A DNA stretch of 64,000 nt from Chitinophagaceae bacterium (GTDB lineage: Bacteria; Bacteroidota; Bacteroidia; Chitinophagales; Chitinophagaceae): contig SEAC01000030.1 in NCBI GenBank assembly GCA_004173235.1, forward strand, positions 1 to 64,000. Reading direction: 5' to 3'. Of the stretch, positions 58,922-64,000 are shown piece by piece. The translations under genes were made by a program, and so were the position numbers. Every line of letters begins with the position of its first letter. Position 1 is the stretch's first letter. Below the pieces are notes generated by a model. That model searched no databases. It worked only from the letters and a program-made list of their open reading frames with translations, and was not told the origin of the DNA.

Positions 58922-61204
58922 ATGCTTAATTTCGGATTGAAAGGAACTTACCAGGACCCGCAAGGATTCAACTGGGACTATTACCGCGACGACGAGACGT
59001 CGAAAGATCCCAACGCATTTTACATTGTACCACGCCCGCAGTTTGTGATCAACGCGCAGGGAGTGCCGCAGATCGGCATCCTTACGTATCAAACCGATGA
59101 TGCGACCAACGGTGCGGGCATTTGCCACTTCGACGTGGAGCTGTCGGTGCCGCCGGAGATTCAGGCTGCCGTTGCCCAGGGCATAAAGAACAACCCGCAA
59201 CTTTTTCCCGGCGTAGGAACGCCTTACTTTCTTACGCTGCCGTGGAATGCAGGCAGCAGCGCCGGCTTCTTCCTCAACACGAAGGACGGTGACATCTGGA
59301 TGAGTGCGCCCGCTTCGGACTTTGGTTCCAACGTGGCCTCGTTCCAATTGCACGTAACGAAGGAGCAGGCAGACACGCTAAAGACGCTCTTCGCACAGAA
59401 AGGCGGTTCCATCAACGTGGAGTATAAGTTGTCGGTGCCCGCCCGCCTGCGCGGTGTTTCTGCTACGTTGAGTTTCGATTCATCGATCGCTTTCCAGTAC
59501 CAGGTAACCCAGGCCCGCTACAACAGCTGGGGCGATGAGTCGAGCCCGCGCACCGTGCAAACGATGCTGCAGGAATCACAGTCTTCGAAAGTGACGCTCG
59601 ACTGGGGCGTTGCCAACCCGCCGGATGATATGCGCAAGGCCGTGGCGGGCTGGGCCAACAGCACCATCGCCGATCTCGTAAATGCAGAAGTGAAGAAGGT
59701 GGTAGCGATCCAGGGTCAAACCAGCTGGGACAGCTTCAGCATCAACGAAGTGAGCTCGTTTACATCGACGTATGCAGAGAACATGGTGATCGCGTGGATC
59801 ATTTCGCCATCTGCAACCTTGCCTTCACTCGCCGACCTTGGGCTCGACACCGGCAAGTTCTTCACGACCGTCAACGAACAGAAGCAGCAGATGGTGGTGG
59901 TGACCAACCTGCCCTTCGAAAGCGACAGCAAAACGGCCACCAACGTGCCGATGTATGCGCCCGGTAACAGCAACGACATGGTGGCGGCGCTCGTGCGCTC
60001 CGTAGAGATCGCGGTAAAATACCCGACGCTTTCGGAAGAGCAAAGCAGCGGCACCTTCTCCACCAACGGCACGCTTACCTTCCTGGCGGACTATGATACG
60101 AATGCAGGTATGTTGTGGGACCTCGAATACACCGTGAACTACACCGATGTGACTGCTCCGACTGTCAACGGAACGATTAAGGGAATAGGCATGGGACGTT
60201 ACGTGCTGAAAGTGGACGAGGCGGGCATCCTCACCGTCACATTCGATGCCACGCAGGCCTTCGCCTCCACAACGCCGCCGAAGTCGATCGACGTGAACCT
60301 TAGCTACATCAACCCCGACCCGACGGCGCAGCGCCCGCTGGTGCAAACGCTGCACATAGATCCTACTACGCCGCAGCCTTTGAAAGTGACGAGCCTGCAG
60401 GCCTTGCCGATCAACATGGGATACAACTTCCAGCTGCAATACAACTACCCGTCGGGGGTGGTATACAAAGCGCCGGTGTATCAAAATCAAACGGGCGCGC
60501 ACCAGCTGATCCCCGATCCGAATGCAATGGCTGCGCTCACCGTATTTGTTTTTTCGAAGGCCGACGTCGCTTCCGACGATCCACTGTTTGGCGCCACGGT
60601 AAACCTCTGGTACGAAGGCCCGGTGAAAACTCCGGAAGGCTTCAGCGGTTCTTACCCAACGAAGCAAAGTCCTGCCGTATTCAGCCTCACGCCGGATACC
60701 GATAAGTCGGGCAACATCTATGGCAAGCAGATCTTCTATGGTCTCAAATTCGCCGACCAGCCGCTGCATTACACGGCCACGATCGATTCGGCTTCCGGTG
60801 AGATCGATATCTCGGACCAGCGTGTAGACAACATGCAGCCATCGATCCTCATCAATCCCACACAGCGCTACTTTACGCTAGAGGTGAATCCTTCCGCGAT
60901 CGATTGGACAAAGAATCTCTATGATTCGGTGCAGGTGCTGGTGACGGCTACGGTAGTGAATGGCGCTACGCCGAAGCCCTACCCGCAGCATCCGTTTACC
61001 TGGAACAATGGAGAATCGGGGAGCAAGTTTTACACGCTTTCCATCCAGGATGGAAACACGGTGAGCTACGACGTAGTGATCAAATACATCAAGACGGGAA
61101 TGCCTACGAAGTCGGTGCCGCTGACGGCGCTGAAAGACGTTGTGCTCGACATACCGGCCACGCACGATACCCCGATGGCGCGGCGCAAAGTATTAGCTTC
61201 TTGA
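58922..61204 (+). CDS. Large beta-rich protein of the toxin-like operon (760 aa)
   Basis: No recognised domain. It starts 'MLNFGLKGTYQDPQGFNWDY' without a signal peptide and is dominated by short beta strands throughout, with aromatic and Asn/Gly/Pro-rich turns. Examples are 'FIVPRPQF'-like openings, 'YQTDDATNGAGICHFDVEL' and 'GVVYKAPVYQNQTGAHQLIP'. It ends 'DVVLDIPATHD' and a basic tail 'MARRKVLAS'. One amphipathic helical segment (about 240-270) interrupts the strands. Conserved operon position after three helical subunits suggests a receptor-binding, scaffold or chaperone role, but nothing in the sequence proves it. The stop overlaps the next gene's TTG start (TTGA). Confidence 0.7.
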   Translation: MLNFGLKGTYQDPQGFNWDYYRDDETSKDPNAFYIVPRPQFVINAQGVPQIGILTYQTDDATNGAGICHFDVELSVPPEIQAAVAQGIKNNPQLFPGVGTPYFLTLPWNAGSSAGFFLNTKDGDIWMSAPASDFGSNVASFQLHVTKEQADTLKTLFAQKGGSINVEYKLSVPARLRGVSATLSFDSSIAFQYQVTQARYNSWGDESSPRTVQTMLQESQSSKVTLDWGVANPPDDMRKAVAGWANSTIADLVNAEVKKVVAIQGQTSWDSFSINEVSSFTSTYAENMVIAWIISPSATLPSLADLGLDTGKFFTTVNEQKQQMVVVTNLPFESDSKTATNVPMYAPGNSNDMVAALVRSVEIAVKYPTLSEEQSSGTFSTNGTLTFLADYDTNAGMLWDLEYTVNYTDVTAPTVNGTIKGIGMGRYVLKVDEAGILTVTFDATQAFASTTPPKSIDVNLSYINPDPTAQRPLVQTLHIDPTTPQPLKVTSLQALPINMGYNFQLQYNYPSGVVYKAPVYQNQTGAHQLIPDPNAMAALTVFVFSKADVASDDPLFGATVNLWYEGPVKTPEGFSGSYPTKQSPAVFSLTPDTDKSGNIYGKQIFYGLKFADQPLHYTATIDSASGEIDISDQRVDNMQPSILINPTQRYFTLEVNPSAIDWTKNLYDSVQVLVTATVVNGATPKPYPQHPFTWNNGESGSKFYTLSIQDGNTVSYDVVIKYIKTGMPTKSVPLTALKDVVLDIPATHDTPMARRKVLAS

Positions 61205-62169
61205 GACGGGCGGAATCAAACATCAACCGGTTGCCCGAGCTGGAGCCGCTGCTGCACGAAGTGGAGCGGCAGTTCCCGGCGGAGGCAGCCGGTTTTGTAT
61301 GTGCGCTGTCGCAGGTTTCGGATGCCTGGCAAACTGCACGCAGGGAAGGAAGACCCCTTCCGCGCAGCCTGCTGACCCCTGGTGGGTATCCGATGGAGAT
61401 CAACGAGCGTTCGGATAGCAGGGAACTTTGTTGGACCGCCGAGCCGGCGCTACCCGGCGCGCCCATCGAAGCGCAGCTTCCCCGCGTTTTGCAGCATACG
61501 GGCATCAACCTCGCAGCAGACAAAACCCTTTCCGTATTTCTACAACAACCGTCACCACGCTTCGGCTGCTGGATGAGTCTCCGCCACAGTGTTGACGGTG
61601 TGGCGGGCAAAGCCTATCTCGAAGCCGGCCCCCAAACGCACCCGCATTTCCTCGAAGGGCTGCACAGAATTGCTCCCACGTTGCCGGAAAGTTTCTCGTT
61701 TGTTCCAATGCTCGCAGGCATCTATCCCGGTGTTGCAGGTGTATCGGAATATTACGGTCTCTTACCGAACCCCAACGCGCGTTCATTGCATATTCTTTTC
61801 GGAGCCTGCGCCGTTCGCGCGCACCTGCCGCTGGCCCTATGCCTCCTCGCCGAACTGGCTTCCGTGCAAACCAACGATCTGCTCCAGCGCATCCGCCTTG
61901 GCGCGAGCCTTCGCGCGCAGGGAAGCAAGCCGCCGGCATTGACGCTCTTCGTGCATGCGCCACAAATTTTCGAGAGCAACGTGCAGGCCCGCACGCGTAT
62001 CCTCTCACTGGCACTTCAGCTGGGTGGCAAGCTGCCGCTTTATGAAGCGCTCAGTGCATCGCTGGTTGATAATGCCGTTGATGCACCCCTGCACAGCGTT
62101 GTGAGCCTCAAGATCGGGGCGAAAGGTTTGTCCTGCAGCGTCGGGTATAGTCCGGCGGCCCTGCCTTAA
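61201..62169 (+). CDS. Unknown protein translationally coupled to the 760-aa gene
   Basis: 322 residues if TTG 61201 is used; the start overlaps the previous stop by four bases. The first ATG in frame is at 61393, but upstream residues look protein-like ('LLHEVERQFPAEAAGFVCAL'). There are no signal peptide or membrane helices. 'GGYPMEINERSDSRELCWTAEP' and 'GVAGKAYLEAGPQTHP' are faintly like strands of the ABBA aromatic-prenyltransferase fold, but this is too weak to call. It contains one CCGTATTTCTAC motif. It is followed 21 bases later by the pirin gene. Confidence 0.6.
   Translation: MRRAESNINRLPELEPLLHEVERQFPAEAAGFVCALSQVSDAWQTARREGRPLPRSLLTPGGYPMEINERSDSRELCWTAEPALPGAPIEAQLPRVLQHTGINLAADKTLSVFLQQPSPRFGCWMSLRHSVDGVAGKAYLEAGPQTHPHFLEGLHRIAPTLPESFSFVPMLAGIYPGVAGVSEYYGLLPNPNARSLHILFGACAVRAHLPLALCLLAELASVQTNDLLQRIRLGASLRAQGSKPPALTLFVHAPQIFESNVQARTRILSLALQLGGKLPLYEALSASLVDNAVDAPLHSVVSLKIGAKGLSCSVGYSPAALP
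61532..61543 (+). repeat. CCGTATTTCTAC motif
   Basis: Inside the coupled 322-residue gene, read Val-Phe-Leu with CTA. Confidence 0.6.
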
Positions 62170-62190
62170 TTTACAGGCACAATCTCTCTT

Positions 62191-63111
62191 ATGCTCGACC
62201 TCGTTATTGAAGCGCGTACCGCTTCCATCGGACACCAGCTGGATGTGCGCCGCATACTGCCTGTGCGTATGCGTCGGATGGTAGGTCCATTCATCTTCAT
62301 GGATCATGCGGGGCCGGTGAAAGAGCCGCCGCAGAATTTCCATTCGATGGATGTGCTCCCGCATCCGCATATCGGCCTGTCTACCGTTAGTTATTTATTT
62401 GGCGGCCAGGTGACGCACCGCGACTCGCTGGGAGTGGAGCAGGTTATTCGTCCGGGCGAAGTAAACTGGATGACCGCCGGCCGTGGCATTGCGCATAGTG
62501 AGCGCTTCGAAGATCCTGCTGCGCTTGCAGGAGGCGAGTTGGAAATGATTCAGACCTGGGTGGCGCTGCCGCAGGAGCATGAAGAAGACGCGCCTTCCTT
62601 TGCCAACTATACACCCGGGCAATTGCCGGTGTTCACGGATAAGGGCGTGTGGATGCGCCTCATTGCGGGCGACGCGTTTGGATTGCGCAACGATGTGCGC
62701 ACGTTGTCGCCGCTTTTTTACCTGCATGTGGTGCTGCAGCCGGGTGCCCGATTTGGTCTTCCGCAGGGCCATGAGGAGCGTGCCATTTATGTTGCAAAGG
62801 GCGAGCTGGAGTGTGGCGGGCAGTTTTACCGCACAGGGCAAATGCTCGTGTTCACCACAGGCGGCGATCCCGTGATCACGGCGCGCACCGCTGCTACGCT
62901 CATGCTGCTCGGTGGCGCCCCACTCGGCGACCGCTTCATCTGGTGGAACTTCGTTTCGTCGCGCCGCGAGCGCATCGACCAGGCCAAGTCCGACTGGAAA
63001 GAAGAACGCATCATCCTTCCACCCAACGACAACGACGAGTTCATTCCCCTCCCCGAAGATAAGTCGCGCCCTTCCGACGCGCCCAAGCCACCACCAGAGT
63101 TGTTATCGTAA
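62191..63111 (+). CDS. Pirin family cupin protein
   Basis: 306 residues with two cupin domains. The N-terminal cupin carries the pirin metal site: 'LPHPHIGLSTVSYLF' (two His), then 'GRGIAHSERF' (His and Glu). 'GPFIFMDHAGP' and 'VNWMTAGRGI' are family hallmarks. A C-terminal cupin ('GHEERAIYVAKGELECGG') and an acidic/Pro-rich tail follow. Pirins include quercetin 2,3-dioxygenase activity and transcription cofactors; the natural substrate is unknown. It lies 21 bases after the 322-residue gene and may be a readthrough member of that transcript. Confidence 0.93.
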   Translation: MLDLVIEARTASIGHQLDVRRILPVRMRRMVGPFIFMDHAGPVKEPPQNFHSMDVLPHPHIGLSTVSYLFGGQVTHRDSLGVEQVIRPGEVNWMTAGRGIAHSERFEDPAALAGGELEMIQTWVALPQEHEEDAPSFANYTPGQLPVFTDKGVWMRLIAGDAFGLRNDVRTLSPLFYLHVVLQPGARFGLPQGHEERAIYVAKGELECGGQFYRTGQMLVFTTGGDPVITARTAATLMLLGGAPLGDRFIWWNFVSSRRERIDQAKSDWKEERIILPPNDNDEFIPLPEDKSRPSDAPKPPPELLS

Positions 63112-63145
63112 ACGAGGTTTTGGTTCGTGCTTTGTATGAACTCTT

Positions 63146-63185
63146 TCAACCCCTCAACTCTTCAACTTTTCAACTCTTCAACCCT
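63146..63185 (+). repeat. 8-bp period tandem repeat, TCAAC-NNN x5
   Basis: TCAAC recurs at 63146, 63154, 63162, 63170 and 63178, exactly every eight bases, in the leader of the following small gene. Pyrimidine-rich spacers vary (CCC, TCT, TTT, TCT, CCT). Confidence 0.8.
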
Positions 63186-63191
63186 TTCCCC

Positions 63192-63413
63192 CTGAGCCAG
63201 GCATTTGTAAAAGAAGGAGACGAGCAATGGCTGCACGATGTTCAACCCACACTGAACGCGCTGGTGGTATACCTGAGCCGCGAGAACAATGGCGTGCGCG
63301 TTTACGAAGTGCGCGGCTTCATGGATCCGAAGAGTGGCCGCGACCTGCACGAAATGAGCAATGGTCTCACTTACGGTAAAGATGCCGACGGCCGCTGGGA
63401 GATCATCTGGTAG
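63192..63413 (+). CDS. Small conserved-looking protein, start codon unclear
   Basis: About 73 residues ('QAFVKEGDEQWLHDVQPTLN', 'NNGVRVYEVRGFMDP', 'DLHEMSNGLTYGKDADGRWEIIW'). The frame extends upstream to TTG 63120, but the upstream part is the TCAAC repeat, so real protein probably starts near 63192, where the only candidate is CTG. No recognised domain; the acidic, aromatic C-terminus suggests a soluble small protein. Confidence 0.5.
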   Translation: MSQAFVKEGDEQWLHDVQPTLNALVVYLSRENNGVRVYEVRGFMDPKSGRDLHEMSNGLTYGKDADGRWEIIW

Positions 63414-63461
63414 CAGTGGACGGCCCGTGGTTAACTTGCAGCTTCATCCTTAACCTCATTT

Positions 63462-64000
63462 ATGCGTTTTTGTATTGCACTATTCGCGGTGCTGCTGGTT
63501 GCCACAGCATCGGCACAGTCGCTCGCCTACCCCTATCCCGTTAAGACCATCCGGCTCAACATCGAGCAGCAGCCCGTGAAGATGGCGTACATGGATGTGC
63601 TCCCGGCCGCGCAGGCCAACGGGCAGACCGTAGTTCTACTGCATGGCAAGAATTTCAACGGCTATTATTGGAAAGATGTCATCCATTACCTGAGTGGCGC
63701 AGGTTATCGCGTTGTGGTGCCCGACCAGGTAGGATGGGGGCAGTCCGACAAGCCCGACATCCATTACAGCTTTCACCTGCTGGCCGCCAACACCAAGGCC
63801 TTGCTCGATTCGATCGGCGTTGGCCGGATAATGCTCGTCGGGCATTCGATGGGTGGGATGCTTGCCACGCGTTTCGCGCTCCAATATCCGCAGGTGGTGG
63901 AGCGGTTGGTGCTCGAAAACCCGATCGGGCTCGAAGACTATCGCCAGTTTGTGCCCTATCGCACACCCGACCAACAAATGGAGCAGGAGCTTGCGGCGAC
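63462..64000 (+). CDS. Exported alpha/beta hydrolase, 3'-truncated by window end
   Basis: Signal peptide MRFCIALFAVLLVATASAQ, then a hydrolase-fold N-terminus. The oxyanion region is 'VVLLHGKNFNGYYWKDVI', then 'RVVVPDQVGWGQSDKPD', and the nucleophile elbow GHSMGG (Ser). At least 179 residues are present; acid and His of the triad lie beyond the window. It is likely periplasmic, esterase/epoxide-hydrolase-like; substrate unknown. The CCGTAGTTCTAC motif lies at 63629-63640. Confidence 0.88.
   Translation, partial: MRFCIALFAVLLVATASAQSLAYPYPVKTIRLNIEQQPVKMAYMDVLPAAQANGQTVVLLHGKNFNGYYWKDVIHYLSGAGYRVVVPDQVGWGQSDKPDIHYSFHLLAANTKALLDSIGVGRIMLVGHSMGGMLATRFALQYPQVVERLVLENPIGLEDYRQFVPYRTPDQQMEQELAA

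Noticed and set aside
63146-63185. TCAAC repeat as a CRISPR array
   Set aside because: Units are only eight bases with no unique spacers, and no cas genes are present.

Overview
The window looks like chromosomal DNA from a GC-rich member of the Bacteroidota, most likely a Chitinophagaceae relative. Supporting signs are a PorP/SprF gene, giant secreted proteins with type IX secretion (T9SS) sorting tails, a DUF4293 gene, the split 5'-nucleotidase pair, promoters of the TTG-N20-TAnnTTTG type, and weak Shine-Dalgarno sequences. The family-level assignment is inference.

Layout. 1-13.4 kb holds a T9SS cell-surface block: a 5'-truncated type B cargo protein, a PorP/SprF protein and a 3282-residue type A adhesin. 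13.5-31.2 kb is mostly housekeeping: a sugar nucleotidyltransferase, glyA, DUF4293, a nitronate monooxygenase, an ABC exporter, a phospholipase C-like protein, an FAD oxidoreductase, a two-gene 5'-nucleotidase, dnaA, a ClC channel and a large MG2/TonB-plug-like protein. At 31.3 kb a tRNA-Ser(GCU) runs directly into a frameshifted PAS-sensor histidine kinase. An M29 aminopeptidase, a FabH-like synthase and an RRM protein follow.

36.2-43.4 kb is accessory DNA built around one tRNA-Pro(UGG). On its 5' side a small GIY-YIG nuclease gene sits between two exact 30-bp copies of the tRNA 5' half. On its 3' side a ~6.8-kb integrative island lies between 13-bp direct repeats of the tRNA 3' end. The island carries a PmeII-type restriction-modification pair, a serine recombinase, a possible HUH Rep-like protein, an ArsR-like regulator, a small HTH protein and a tyrosine integrase. 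It is visibly more AT-rich than its surroundings.

43.8-54.8 kb returns to the chromosome: a VOC protein, membrane proteins with an ECF sigma factor, an SDR/AraC pair, two beta-propeller-like proteins, another T9SS type B protein and a SNF2 helicase.

54.8-62.2 kb is the most unusual locus. A NarL-type response regulator is divergent from an apparent operon of three related helical proteins that resemble HBL/NHE/Mak-type tripartite alpha-pore-forming toxins. These are followed by a 760-residue beta-rich protein and a 322-residue protein that I cannot place. The three helical proteins share a W-17 residues-W signature. An intrinsic terminator separates subunits 2 and 3, and the shared intergenic region holds a cluster of TACGG half-sites.

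Across about 22-64 kb a palindromic motif, CCGTA-N4-TACGG, recurs far more often than chance predicts. It lies mostly inside genes and forces otherwise uncommon codons. The window ends with a pirin, a small protein of unknown function and a truncated alpha/beta hydrolase.
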